A stretch of DNA of 14,568 nucleotides from Dichloromethanomonas sp964477085. GTDB taxonomy: Bacteria; Bacillota; Desulfitobacteriia; Desulfitobacteriales; Syntrophobotulaceae. Under the pieces are notes generated by a model, which had not been told where the DNA came from, did no database searches, and saw only the letters and a list, made by a program, of their open reading frames with translations. The stretch's first letter is position 1, and every line of letters starts with the position of its first letter. Where the stretch lies: assembly GCA_964477085.1 (NCBI GenBank), contig CAYZDF010000065.1:1-14568 (forward strand). The letters run 5' to 3'. The position numbers and the translations under genes are program-made. Below, piece after piece: positions 14,549-14,568 of the stretch.

Positions 14549-14568
14549 GTCAGTAGCCAGGTAAGGTC

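Noticed and set aside
1..14568. CRISPR array or insertion sequence.
   Set aside because: I saw no regularly spaced direct repeats, transposase motifs or terminal inverted repeats flanking a gene.

Overview
The window looks like a Bacteroidota (Bacteroidetes) chromosome. The evidence is a type IX secretion (T9SS) sorting domain on one protein, a giant SpvB/RHS protein of the kind common in this phylum, promoters of the TAnnTTTG type, a near absence of Shine-Dalgarno sequences, and a tRNA gene that does not encode its CCA end. I infer an environmental member of the Bacteroidales or a related order; the exact taxon cannot be read from the sequence.

Positions 1-2979 are conserved core genome. 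On the minus strand, in transcription order, lie a CDF-family divalent cation exporter, a CvpA-family membrane protein and the 5' part of tyrS (tyrosyl-tRNA synthetase, cut by the window edge). A tRNA-Arg(CCT) gene on the plus strand, with a good promoter and a terminator, ends this block.

From the tRNA to the right edge the content is accessory, visibly more AT-rich, and entirely on the minus strand. The centrepiece is a polymorphic-toxin operon: a 149-aa secreted T9SS-domain protein carrying one RHS-like motif, then, after 1 nt, a 1912-aa SpvB/FG-GAP/RHS protein with a variable 222-aa C-terminal toxin region, then a 148-aa Sel1-repeat protein that is the likely immunity partner, then a terminator. 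Beyond that terminator (about 3100-4425) is a degraded, displaced cassette. It holds a zinc-ribbon-like small gene that has lost its start, a toxin-tip gene interrupted by one in-frame stop, and an intact 151-aa probable immunity gene 2 nt after the true toxin stop. This matches the known habit of RHS loci to keep old toxin/immunity tips downstream of the active one.

Upstream of the RHS operon are a seven-repeat TPR protein and a 440-bp gene-free stretch with two long imperfect inverted repeats. Next comes a compact three-gene unit: a 68-aa Cys-rich, Ada-like metal-binding protein with an unusually strong Shine-Dalgarno, a 112-aa GIY-YIG nuclease-fold protein, and a 32-aa Gly/Pro/Lys-rich peptide. 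Two unrecognised genes (159 aa and at least 135 aa) complete the window. No integrase, transposase, CRISPR array or tandem att repeat was seen.
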